Under the pieces are notes generated by a model. It worked only from the letters and a program-made list of their open reading frames with translations. It ran no database searches and had not been told where the DNA came from. Below are positions 9,144-15,453 of a stretch of 22,076 nt of DNA, one piece after another. The stretch is taken from NCBI GenBank assembly GCA_964450715.1, contig CAYVFC010000135.1, positions 1-22,076 of the forward strand, in the 5' to 3' direction. Source of the DNA: CAYVFC01 sp964450715. GTDB lineage: Bacteria; Myxococcota_A; Polyangia; Polyangiales; JAFGIB01. Every line of letters starts with the position of its first letter. Position 1 is the stretch's first letter. The translations under genes and the position numbers were made by a program.

Positions 9144-9172
9144 TTGAAGTCAGTAATTGAACTTCCCATAAA
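9144..9172 (+). promoter_or_regulatory. Weak candidate promoter for the ketoacyl synthase gene
   Basis: TTGAAG (9144-9149) and CATAAA (9167-9172) are separated by 17 bp, implying a leader of about 140 bases before the ATG at 9323. Matches to consensus are moderate. A second AT-rich stretch, TACGGTATTT (9191-9200) followed by TATATAA near 9211, matches nine of ten bases of TACAGTATTT in the proposed TetR operator at 11333, which may or may not be chance. Confidence 0.28.
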
Positions 9173-9303
9173 ACCCGACGAACAGCGATGTACGGTATTT
9201 TTACGGTCGATATATAACTAGACTGCCGTTCATGTTTGTTGTAGCAATGTGAACGCGCACGAGGCCCGAACGTTCCGGAGCGATCCGGGCGACGGGATCG
9301 CGT

Positions 9304-9314
9304 GGAGGAAGGAG
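9304..9314 (+). promoter_or_regulatory. Strong ribosome binding site that sets the ketosynthase start
   Basis: GGAGGAAGGAG ends 8 bases before the ATG at 9323. An in-frame GTG at 9302 lies just upstream of this site and would leave no room for ribosome binding, so the ATG at 9323 is taken as the start. Confidence 0.7.
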
Positions 9315-9322
9315 TGAGCCGT

Positions 9323-10348
9323 ATGCTGTACCTGCACGGGATCGGGCACTTTCATCCCAGGAACGAGATCAGCAACGCGTTCCTCGAGCAGTTGGATATC
9401 GGCACCAATGACGAGTGGATCGTGGAGCGCACGGGGATTCGATCCCGGCGTACGGTGCTGCCACTCTGCTACATCACCGAAACTCGAAACCGGGACGTAC
9501 GAATGGCCTCCGAGGCCGCAGACTACAGCAACGCCGAGCTGGGCAAGCGGGCGGCCGAGATGGCCCTCGAGCGAGCCGGCATCGACAGGAGCGAGATCGG
9601 GCTTCTGGTCGGGGGCGGCAGCGTGTCCGAGTACGAGACGCCCGCCGAGGGGTGCAGCATCGCCGCGGCGCTCGATCTCGATGTACCCGCCTTTGATCTG
9701 CGGTCGGCCTGCACCAGCTTCGGCGCCATGCTCTGGACGCTATCGCTGATGCGGCCCGACAGCCTCCCCCGCTTCGTGCTGATGGTATGTCCGGAAACCG
9801 TGACGCGCAGCGTGGACTACACCGACCGCGCCGCAGCGGTGCTCTGGGGCGACGCAGCGGTGGCCGCAGTGGTGTCCACCGTGGTGCCCGGTCGGACCTC
9901 GATCGTGGGCAACACCTTTGCCTCCAATCCCCGCGGCCACGAAAAGGTAACCGTTCCCCGGGCCGGATACTTCGGGCAACAGGGAAAGGCGGTACAGGGG
10001 TTTGCCATCCGCCATTCGGTCCAGCTGCTCTCGGACCTGCAGCAGAAGTACGACGGCCACGACGAGGGCGACGGCGGCCGCTTCTTCTACATCGGCCACC
10101 AGGCCAACCTGCGCATGATCGAGAACGTTTCGCAGCGGTGCAATATCGCCGCCGAGCGGCACCTTCACAATGTAGAACGATTCGGCAACACCGCCACCGC
10201 CGGCTCGCCGTCGGTGCTGAGCGAGCGCTGGGAACGGTTCCGGCCGGGCGACGACGTCGCCATGGTGGGCGTGGGCGCCGGGCTCTCCTGGTCGAGCGCC
10301 ATGATCCGCTTCCGCAGCGGATCGAGCTCCCCGGCCGCGACCGAGTAG
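9323..10348 (+). CDS. Beta-ketoacyl-ACP synthase III-like enzyme (FabH family)
   Basis: A 341-residue condensing enzyme. The full KAS III catalytic set is present: Cys130 in SACTSFGA, His259 in GHQANLRMI, and Asn289 in FGNTATAGSP. NDEWIVERTGIRSRR near residue 30 is the usual FabH N-terminal motif, and the C-terminus (VGAGLSWSSAMIRF) matches the family. It differs from housekeeping FabH by an extra segment after TGIRSRR (TVLPLCYITETRNRD), which suggests a specialised branch with its own acyl substrate. No ACP, FabD, FabG or other fatty-acid gene is adjacent, so a role in secondary or modified lipid synthesis is inferred. It diverges from the short QueG-like gene and ends 21 bp from the end of the convergent TetR gene, which may regulate it. 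Confidence 0.88.
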   Translation: MLYLHGIGHFHPRNEISNAFLEQLDIGTNDEWIVERTGIRSRRTVLPLCYITETRNRDVRMASEAADYSNAELGKRAAEMALERAGIDRSEIGLLVGGGSVSEYETPAEGCSIAAALDLDVPAFDLRSACTSFGAMLWTLSLMRPDSLPRFVLMVCPETVTRSVDYTDRAAAVLWGDAAVAAVVSTVVPGRTSIVGNTFASNPRGHEKVTVPRAGYFGQQGKAVQGFAIRHSVQLLSDLQQKYDGHDEGDGGRFFYIGHQANLRMIENVSQRCNIAAERHLHNVERFGNTATAGSPSVLSERWERFRPGDDVAMVGVGAGLSWSSAMIRFRSGSSSPAATE

Positions 10349-10369
10349 TCGAAAGAGCGAGAAGCCGGC

Positions 10370-11080
10370 TCAGCGCTTACGTATAGCCTCGAACGCCAGC
10401 ACGAATGCGTGATCCAGCTCCTGATCCAGATCCTCGCCCGAGCGCTCCATGCCCCAGTTGCGCAGCGCGCTGTAGATGGCATCGGCCAGGAATCCCGCCA
10501 GCGCGGGGGCCGGCACGTCGGTCCGCAGCTCACCTCGCGCCACCCCGATCTCGATCAGGGGAAGCAGCAGCTGCCTGAGGTCGCGGGTGTGCAGGCGGTC
10601 CCGGCTGGCCTCGAGCTCCAGCAGGATCGCCTTGACCAGATCGGGCTTCCAGTCCCGGCCCTTGAGAACGATGGAAATCAGTTTCCGGAAAGCCTCCTGG
10701 GTGGAGGGCACCAGCAGCATGTCCGGCAACAGCTTGGCCGCCAGAGCCAGACGCCGCTCGGCGTATTGCAGGATCAGCTCTTCCTTGCACGAGAAGTGCA
10801 AGTAAAACGTACCCTTGGCGATCTTGGCCGCGGCCACGATATCGTCGACCGTGGTGCCCTTTACCCCTTTTTCGGTAAAGAGCGCGTCGGCGACCTGGCG
10901 GATCTTTTCCCGGGTCCTGCGCGAACGCAGCTCGCGGCCGTCGGTAACGCCCGGGCCGCTATCCGACGATACGGTCGATGATTTACGCGAGGCTTTGCCC
11001 TTGGTTGCCAAGACCTGAACCCCCGCCAGTATAAGCCGGTCGGTCCGCCGCAGGATCGGGTTTATCCGATCCGCGCGCAC
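10370..11080 (-). CDS. TetR/AcrR family transcriptional regulator
   Basis: A 236-residue DNA-binding regulator. The helix-turn-helix lies at about residues 52-98: TREKIRQVADALFTEKG, then TTVDDIVAAAKIAKGTFYLHF, the canonical TetR recognition segment. The C-terminal all-helical domain would bind a ligand and dimerise; its ligand cannot be predicted. The start is a GTG with GGGAGGG 7 bases upstream. The roughly 50 residues before the HTH are longer than usual and basic. A strong minus-strand promoter at 11322-11350 could drive it through a leader of about 235 bases, and the direct repeat over that promoter is a plausible autoregulatory site. The genes on either side (ketosynthase and second Fe-S protein) are the obvious candidate targets. 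Confidence 0.92.
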   Translation of the reverse strand: MRADRINPILRRTDRLILAGVQVLATKGKASRKSSTVSSDSGPGVTDGRELRSRRTREKIRQVADALFTEKGVKGTTVDDIVAAAKIAKGTFYLHFSCKEELILQYAERRLALAAKLLPDMLLVPSTQEAFRKLISIVLKGRDWKPDLVKAILLELEASRDRLHTRDLRQLLLPLIEIGVARGELRTDVPAPALAGFLADAIYSALRNWGMERSGEDLDQELDHAFVLAFEAIRKR

Positions 11081-11087
11081 TTTTTAT

Positions 11088-11094
11088 CCCTCCC
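11088..11094 (-). promoter_or_regulatory. Ribosome binding site that sets the TetR start
   Basis: On the minus strand GGGAGGG is followed by 7 bases and then the GTG at 11080. This supports the long N-terminal form of the TetR protein over shorter starts nearer the helix-turn-helix. Confidence 0.6.
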
Positions 11095-11134
11095 GCGCGG
11101 CGGTCCGCCCCGGACCGACCTTATCGGCCGGCGC

Positions 11135-11314
11135 CTACTCGGAGCCCAGCTCTTCGGCGACCGGCGGTCTGCCGTCCGGTCGGCGCTCTCGCGCGTCCGG
11201 CTCGCAACAGGACCGCGGAGCCGGGTTCCGAATCACGATCTGCAGCCGGGGAAGCCCGCCCGGCACGCAACCGGCGAGCTCGATCGAGGGCAGCATCCAT
11301 AGCATCCAGGCCAT
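11135..11314 (-). CDS. Possible small protein, 59 residues, upstream of the TetR gene
   Basis: An ATG at 11314 opens a 59-codon frame ending at a TAG at 11135, between the strong leftward promoter and the TetR gene. Third positions are richer in G/C than first positions, and second positions are lowest, which is the pattern of coding DNA in this genome. The -10 hexamer ends at 11322, so transcription should start almost on the ATG: any translation would be leaderless. The product starts hydrophobic (MAWMLWMLPSIELAG) and ends Pro/Arg-rich with a CC pair. It is not recognised. It could also be simply the TetR leader. Confidence 0.33.
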   Translation of the reverse strand: MAWMLWMLPSIELAGCVPGGLPRLQIVIRNPAPRSCCEPDARERRPDGRPPVAEELGSE

Positions 11315-11321
11315 GCTCGAC

Positions 11322-11350
11322 AATATAACTGTTACAGTATTTGATGTCAA
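11322..11350 (-). promoter_or_regulatory. Near-consensus sigma70 promoter reading toward the TetR gene
   Basis: On the minus strand a perfect -35 TTGACA (11350-11345) is 17 bp from TATATT (11327-11322). This is the best sigma70 match noted in the window and lies in an AT-rich island. Predicted transcription start is near 11315. It should drive the TetR gene (GTG at 11080) and any small upstream frame. Confidence 0.65.
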
Positions 11351-11368
11351 GTACAGTTTTTGATGTTA
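11328..11368. promoter_or_regulatory. Probable operator: 17-bp direct repeat over two divergent promoters
   Basis: TACAGTATTTGATGTCA (11333-11349) and TACAGTTTTTGATGTTA (11352-11368) match at 15 of 17 positions with a 19-bp period. The first copy overlaps the spacer and -35 of the leftward promoter; the second abuts and overlaps the rightward -10. The left flank also forms a perfect inverted repeat, ACTGT-T-ACAGT (11328-11338), and TTGATGTCAA (11341-11350) has TTGA/TCAA arms. A regulator bound here would control both directions; the adjacent TetR protein is the natural candidate, by inference from position. Confidence 0.5.
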
Positions 11369-11372
11369 TGAT
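11364..11372 (+). promoter_or_regulatory. Extended -10 promoter candidate for the second QueG-like gene
   Basis: TGTTATGAT contains an extended -10 (TGn) followed by TATGAT (11367-11372). The -35 is weak at the ideal spacing, while TTGATG at 11341-11346 is 20 bp away. Transcription would start near 11379, leaving about 38 bases before the ATG at 11417, with AGGAGG at 11406-11411. Confidence 0.45.
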
Positions 11373-11416
11373 GGTCGGGATGGGAACGGACCGGTTCCCG
11401 GACAGAGGAGGTTGAA

Positions 11417-12451
11417 ATGACCCTGACCGAAGAGGTGCTCGAGTTCGCCGCATCGCTGGGAGCCGTCTCGGCGGGAATCGCCACGGTCGAGACCCTGGCC
11501 GGCGGTCCGCCCAGCGTGAATCTCGATTACGTGCTGCCGGGCGCGCGCTCGGCCCTGAGTTTCGCCCTGCCCATGAACCGCGAGCATATCCGCGCCTTTC
11601 TCTGCAAGCGGGATCGAATCGCTCACGAAAAGGACAACGTCGAGGTCAACATGATGGCCACCGGCCTGGCCTTCGAGATCGCCAAGATGCTGAAGCGTAA
11701 GGGCTACGAATCAAAGGGCACGCTGGCCAATCTGGTCTACCGCAAAGAAATCCCGGACTGGCCCATCACGCTTCCTCCGGACATCAGCCACCGCTACCTG
11801 GCGGTGCGCTCCGGAGTAGGCTCGTTCGGCTGGTCGGGCAACGTGGGGGTAAAGGGATACGGCGCGGCGGTCATCCTGGGCACCTGCCTGACCCGCGCGG
11901 AGCTTCAGCCCACCGATCCCGTACCCGCAGCCGACGGGTTCTGCGACCGCTGCAAGCTCTGCGTGACCGCCTGCCCGGTGGCGCGCATCGAAAAACGAGC
12001 GGAGAAGTCCGTCACCCTGGGAGGCGTCACCTTCACCCTGGGAGGGCAGAAGAGCAACCGGCGCTGCGAGCTCAGCTGCGGGGGGTTCACGGGCCTTCAC
12101 CCCTCGGGCAAGTGGTCCACCTGGTCCCCGGGTCGGTTCGCCCTTCCCGAGGACGAGCAGGGGTTCGAGGAGCTATTCGACCGTTCGATGAAGCTGTCCC
12201 ACCTGCGCCCGCCGCTTCCCGGCGGTTTCGATATCGCAGGCCGCAACTCCGACTCGATCAAGCTCACCTGCGGCAACTGCCAGATCGTCTGCTTCGGAGA
12301 CAGGGAGCAGACAGCCGAGAACCTCGAGCTGCTGCACGGCTCGGGCTGCGTGCTGCAACGACCCGATGGCTCCCTTTACGCCCTGCCCGCCGACGAGGCG
12401 GCGAGGACCTTCGAGCGGCTGGACGAGGATTTCCGGAGGCTATACAGCTAA
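11417..12451 (+). CDS. QueG-like protein with two [4Fe-4S] clusters, long form
   Basis: A 344-residue cytoplasmic iron-sulfur protein of the epoxyqueuosine-reductase-like family. RSGVGSFGWSGN (131-142) matches the conserved QueG segment. The first cluster uses Cys176, 179, 182 and 186 (followed by Pro); further ligands are Cys217 or 221 and Cys285, 288 and 292. The last Cys is followed by Phe, not the Pro-Trp-Asn typical of QueG, and about 65 residues separate the two cluster halves. These differences argue against true tRNA epoxyqueuosine reductase and for a separate redox enzyme. The start is clear: AGGAGG at 11406-11411, 5 bases before the ATG. It is divergent from the TetR gene and downstream of the proposed operator. 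Its TAA stop overlaps the stop codon of the convergent SDR gene. It is only distantly similar to the short form at 8268. Confidence 0.85.
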   Translation: MTLTEEVLEFAASLGAVSAGIATVETLAGGPPSVNLDYVLPGARSALSFALPMNREHIRAFLCKRDRIAHEKDNVEVNMMATGLAFEIAKMLKRKGYESKGTLANLVYRKEIPDWPITLPPDISHRYLAVRSGVGSFGWSGNVGVKGYGAAVILGTCLTRAELQPTDPVPAADGFCDRCKLCVTACPVARIEKRAEKSVTLGGVTFTLGGQKSNRRCELSCGGFTGLHPSGKWSTWSPGRFALPEDEQGFEELFDRSMKLSHLRPPLPGGFDIAGRNSDSIKLTCGNCQIVCFGDREQTAENLELLHGSGCVLQRPDGSLYALPADEAARTFERLDEDFRRLYS

Positions 12452-13404
12452 GCGATGATCCCCTTGCTGCGGAACATGATCTCCAGGGTTTCGCGGGTAG
12501 TGTAGCGGAATTCGAATCCGAGCTGCTCGGTCAGCCGCGAGCTGTCCATGACCCAGGGATAGGTGATGTAGTCGATGAACGAAGGTGGAATGGGCGAGAG
12601 GTTGCGGGAGATCCACCAGCCCAGACCGACCAGGATCTTGGCCGAGCGGTAATAGACGGGAAGCACGTGCTTGCCCGCCATCCTCGCCGCCTCGAACAGG
12701 GTGACGGTATCGGGCGGCGCCACGTTGAACGGCCCGCGGGCCCGCTTCTCGATTATGGTCTCGATGGCCCGGACCACGTCCTTTTCGTGGACGAACTGGA
12801 TGGGCGGCTCGTGGTTGCGGATGATCGGTACCAGGGTGCCCCCCAGAAGCTCGGAGAGGTAGTTATTGACCAGCTGCCCGTAGATGACGCAGGGCCGAAT
12901 CACGCTGACCGCGGTGTCGGGATGCTCGCGGGCAAAGGTCTCCAGCAGGGCCTCGACCTCGACCTTGTCCTTGGCGTAACCGAAATCGGGATTGCCTCGC
13001 AGGGCATCGCTCTCCTTGAGCGGTACCGGGTTGTCTGCGTGCGCGCCGTAGGCCGTGCCACTACTGGCGACCAGGACCTGGCCCGCGCCAGCCCGTCCAG
13101 CGGCCTCGAGCAGGTTGACCGTACCGCCCACGTTGACCCGATGGCGCAGCGCCTCGTCCTTGATCGGCTCCAGGATATAGGCCAGGTGGATGACGACGTC
13201 TGGCTTGTTCTCTTCAACCCAGTCCGCCAAGGCCGGGTCGTTGATGTCCAGCTCGCGAAACTCCCCCTTGGCGAATTTGGCCAGCGGTCGCCGGCGGTCC
13301 ATGCCGTAGAAGCACTCGCACCAGTCGGCGCTATCGAGCCGATCGCACAAGCATCCCCCCAGATAGCCGGACATCCCGGTGACGAAGACTCGCTTTTTTT
13401 CCAT
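12448..13404 (-). CDS. NAD-dependent epimerase/dehydratase family (extended SDR)
   Basis: A 318-residue Rossmann-fold oxidoreductase or epimerase. It has the extended-SDR nucleotide motif TGMSGYLG (Gly10, 13 and 16), the SSGTAYG strand (114-120) and the catalytic Tyr143-x3-Lys147 in FGYAKDK. Such enzymes act on nucleotide sugars, sterols or other small hydroxy/keto substrates; the exact one is not readable. The ATG at 13404 is chosen because AGGAG lies 8 bases upstream and the Rossmann strand begins right after it; an in-frame start 39 bases upstream would run into the divergent hydrolase gene. Start codons of the two divergent genes are only 19 bp apart. Its 3' end overlaps the end of the long QueG-like gene, with the two stop codons sharing two bases. 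Confidence 0.88.
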   Translation of the reverse strand: MEKKRVFVTGMSGYLGGCLCDRLDSADWCECFYGMDRRRPLAKFAKGEFRELDINDPALADWVEENKPDVVIHLAYILEPIKDEALRHRVNVGGTVNLLEAAGRAGAGQVLVASSGTAYGAHADNPVPLKESDALRGNPDFGYAKDKVEVEALLETFAREHPDTAVSVIRPCVIYGQLVNNYLSELLGGTLVPIIRNHEPPIQFVHEKDVVRAIETIIEKRARGPFNVAPPDTVTLFEAARMAGKHVLPVYYRSAKILVGLGWWISRNLSPIPPSFIDYITYPWVMDSSRLTEQLGFEFRYTTRETLEIMFRSKGIIA

Positions 13405-13423
13405 ACTCTGCTCTCCTATAGCC

Positions 13424-14059
13424 ATGCAGATACGCCAGATCAAGCTACGAACGATGCTCGTCTTCTGCTACGCGGTGGCGGACGAGGAATCGAGAACCTG
13501 CGCGCTCATCGATCCGGCCTTCGAAGTCGAGAGGATACTGGCCGAGATCGACCGCGAGGACTACCGGGTAACGCACATCATCAACACCCACGGCCACTCC
13601 GATCATACGGCGGGTAACGCGGAGATAAAGCGGGCTACCGGCGCCCGTATCTACATCCACGAGCTGGACGCCCGACGGCTGACCAACCTGGTCAACCGCG
13701 GGATGTCAATACTGCTCGGAGGGCTTCCCTCACCCGGGCCGGACGTGCTACTGAAGCATGGCGACCTCATCGAGATCGGCGCGTCATCGCTCCGAGTCAT
13801 CCACACCCCCGGGCATACGCCGGGGAGCATCTGTCTGTATACCCGGGGACACCTCTTCACCGGGGACACGCTGTTCGTAGGCGGCGTGGGCCGGAGCGAC
13901 CTTCCGGGCGGATCGACCGAAATGCTGGTGCGCTCCATCCGCGAACGGATCTATTCCCTGCCCCCGCGCACCGTGGTCTGGCCAGGTCACGACTACGGGT
14001 CGAACCCGAACTCCACGGTAGAACGGGAGATGCGTACCGACCCATTTTCCTACAGGTAG
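13424..14059 (+). CDS. Metallo-beta-lactamase-fold hydrolase (glyoxalase II-like)
   Basis: A 211-residue cytoplasmic hydrolase with a complete dinuclear metal site: THGHSDH (His56, His58, Asp60, His61), His131 in HTPGHTPGS, Asp148 in FTGDTLF and His189 in PGHDYG. The GRSDLPGGS segment is typical of the hydroxyacylglutathione-hydrolase/persulfide-dioxygenase-like branch, but the C-terminal substrate-binding domain of true glyoxalase II is missing, so a general thioester or related hydrolase is the safe call. The ATG at 13424 is preferred because the first strand MQIRQIKLRTMLVFCYAV matches the usual family N-terminus; no good Shine-Dalgarno is present. It is divergent from the SDR gene with a 19-bp gap, so promoters must lie within the neighbouring gene or the transcript may be leaderless. 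Confidence 0.9.
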   Translation: MQIRQIKLRTMLVFCYAVADEESRTCALIDPAFEVERILAEIDREDYRVTHIINTHGHSDHTAGNAEIKRATGARIYIHELDARRLTNLVNRGMSILLGGLPSPGPDVLLKHGDLIEIGASSLRVIHTPGHTPGSICLYTRGHLFTGDTLFVGGVGRSDLPGGSTEMLVRSIRERIYSLPPRTVVWPGHDYGSNPNSTVEREMRTDPFSYR

Positions 14060-14102
14060 GTAAATGTCGGCCCGATGATCTTAACATTCTACCGTCTGCA
14101 AG

Positions 14103-14117
14103 AGGGCCGTCGGCCCT
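14103..14117. terminator. Short GC hairpin after the hydrolase gene
   Basis: AGGGCC-GTC-GGCCCT is a perfect 6-bp inverted repeat starting 44 bp past the hydrolase stop codon. It could contribute to transcription end, but no T-run follows. Confidence 0.28.
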
Positions 14118-14122
14118 GGAGC

Positions 14123-14214
14123 GGTATCGCGACCTTTGCCGCGTCCGCACCGCGAATCAAAAGCGAGTGGTATCGTGACCTTGCAGCGGCCGCACTGCGA
14201 GTCAAAAGCAAACC
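14123..14214 (+). repeat. Imperfect 46-bp tandem duplication in intergenic DNA
   Basis: Two adjacent units, 14123-14168 and 14169-14214, begin GGTATCGCGACC and GGTATCGTGACC and share TCAAAAGC near their ends. They align with one 1-base gap and a handful of substitutions. The indel breaks reading-frame continuity, so this is not a coding repeat. A small hairpin (TTCGC-TT-GCGAA) follows at 14216-14227. It lies between the hydrolase and the response regulator, where it could be a leftover duplication or a regulatory element. Confidence 0.55.
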
Positions 14215-14334
14215 GTTCGCTTGCGAAACGCCCGAGATCTCCCGAAACGCCTCTAAATAACCAATTCAGGCCATTTTTCCGAAAAGAAAACGACTGCGCG
14301 GCACGCTGATCTATGTCAGAATGGAGCGCAAGTT

Positions 14335-15369
14335 GTGACGTCTGTAAATTCACTGCTCCGCGCCGACTTGATCGATTTCTCGGAACGCTACGGCCTGACC
14401 CGTAGAGAGGGCGATCTGGTTTTCCTGCTCGCCACGGGCAGCAGCACCGACCAGGCCATTGCCGACAAGCTCTGCGTCAGTCACAACACGGTCCACAACC
14501 ACTTTAAGAACGTCTTTCGGAAGACGGGAGCCAGCGGCAAGACCGAGCTGCTGGCCCTCTTCATCAAGGACATGATGATGCGCCAGGCCGCCTACCGGCC
14601 CTTTCTCAGGCGCCCCCGCGTGCTCATCGTCGACGAGGACAGCAAGCAGTACGAGGATGTCACCCGCAGCATGGAGGATCGCGGCATCCTGGTCTTCCAG
14701 GAGACGAACTCGGATGATGTGGTGCGGCGCATCGACGATCTGAACGTAGACATCGTGGTGGCCGATATCACCATGCCCGAGAAGACCGGCTTTTCGGCGC
14801 TGACCGCCGTACGCAAACGCTTCCCCTATAATCCCCTGGTCTTCCTGGTAACGGCGATCAAGGGGATCTCGCGCGAGGATTGTCTGGCCTGGGGGGCGAA
14901 CGAGATCTTCGAGAAACCGCTGGTCAAGGAGGACCTGATCTTCGCCGTCATCAGCTGCTTCGTCGACTCCCCGTACGAGAAGAACCGGCTGGTTCGCGTC
15001 GACTCCCACCTGTCAGCCCGAGTAGAGGATCTCTTCGATGTATCGATTGACAACATCGGGTTTGGCGGCGCCTTCATCCCCCTTTCCATCGATCAGCTCG
15101 CACACAAGCGCACCTTCTATCCCGGAAACCAAATCTCCGTTCAGCTCTTCTTCGAGGACGGAACCCAACTCTCCTTCAAGAGCGAGATCATCTGGCGAAA
15201 GGAGCCGTCGCGGTCCTCGATCATCGCCGGCATCGGCATCCGTTTCACCGGTCTGACCAACAACCAGCAGAAGATCATCGAAGGCTACGTGAAGCGGTGC
15301 CATCTCTGGGGTTTCGTCCCCTGGGACAAACCGCGCCGCTCGGCACCTCCCCCGGCCATCGCCCGGTAG
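14335..15369 (+). CDS. Response regulator: LuxR-type HTH, receiver and PilZ domains
   Basis: A 344-residue cytoplasmic signalling protein. Residues 18-80 form a LuxR/GerE-type helix-turn-helix (LTRREGDLVFLLATGSSTDQ, then NTVHNHFKNVFRKTG). Residues 94-212 form a receiver with all key residues: the Asp100-Glu101-Asp102 acidic cluster, phospho-acceptor Asp144 in ADITMP, Thr173 and Lys194 in EKPL. Residues 215-322 resemble the PilZ domain common in deltaproteobacteria. The order is unusual, because LuxR-type regulators carry the receiver first. The PilZ c-di-GMP contacts look altered: the first Arg of RxxxR aligns with Asn217, and the Ser of NxSxxG with Gly242. It starts at a GTG with GGAG 8 bases upstream; a five-codon leader frame (MERKL) overlaps this start. 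No sensor kinase is adjacent. Confidence 0.88.
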   Translation: MTSVNSLLRADLIDFSERYGLTRREGDLVFLLATGSSTDQAIADKLCVSHNTVHNHFKNVFRKTGASGKTELLALFIKDMMMRQAAYRPFLRRPRVLIVDEDSKQYEDVTRSMEDRGILVFQETNSDDVVRRIDDLNVDIVVADITMPEKTGFSALTAVRKRFPYNPLVFLVTAIKGISREDCLAWGANEIFEKPLVKEDLIFAVISCFVDSPYEKNRLVRVDSHLSARVEDLFDVSIDNIGFGGAFIPLSIDQLAHKRTFYPGNQISVQLFFEDGTQLSFKSEIIWRKEPSRSSIIAGIGIRFTGLTNNQQKIIEGYVKRCHLWGFVPWDKPRRSAPPPAIAR

Positions 15370-15396
15370 GAGCGGGCAAAGGGAAGGGGCGAGCCA

Positions 15397-15425
15397 CTAC
15401 GGGAGGGGGCAAGCCCCTCCCCTAC
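15397..15425. repeat. GTAGGGG-type palindrome between convergent genes
   Basis: A perfect 8-bp inverted repeat, GGGAGGGG (15401-15408) and CCCCTCCC (15414-15421), has a 5-nt loop and CTAC on the left and right. Read on the minus strand it begins GTAGGGGAGGGG, the same design as the element at 129-173. It lies between the ends of the convergent response-regulator and anti-sigma-like genes, so it may act as a bidirectional terminator. Confidence 0.55.
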
Positions 15426-15453
15426 CTGCCGTTGGTACGGGGCGGCGCGCAGG

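Noticed and set aside
8268..12451. Reductive dehalogenase or true queuosine pathway reading of the Fe-S genes
   Set aside because: No Tat signal or dehalogenase-length protein and no membrane anchor gene is present; neither protein has the QueG CPWN cluster context, and no other queuosine gene is nearby.
9323..13404. OleABCD-type head-to-head hydrocarbon cluster (KAS III plus SDR)
   Set aside because: The KAS III motifs are FabH-like, no OleB hydrolase or OleC ligase is present, and the SDR is separated by unrelated genes.
12112..13617. A 501-codon open frame on the plus strand across the second Fe-S gene end and the SDR gene
   Set aside because: It crosses two genes with clear catalytic motifs on their own frames and shows no domain of its own.
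14075..14260. Small plus-strand frame over the 46-bp tandem duplication
   Set aside because: The duplicated units fall in different frames because of an indel, and there is no ribosome binding site or coding-like composition.
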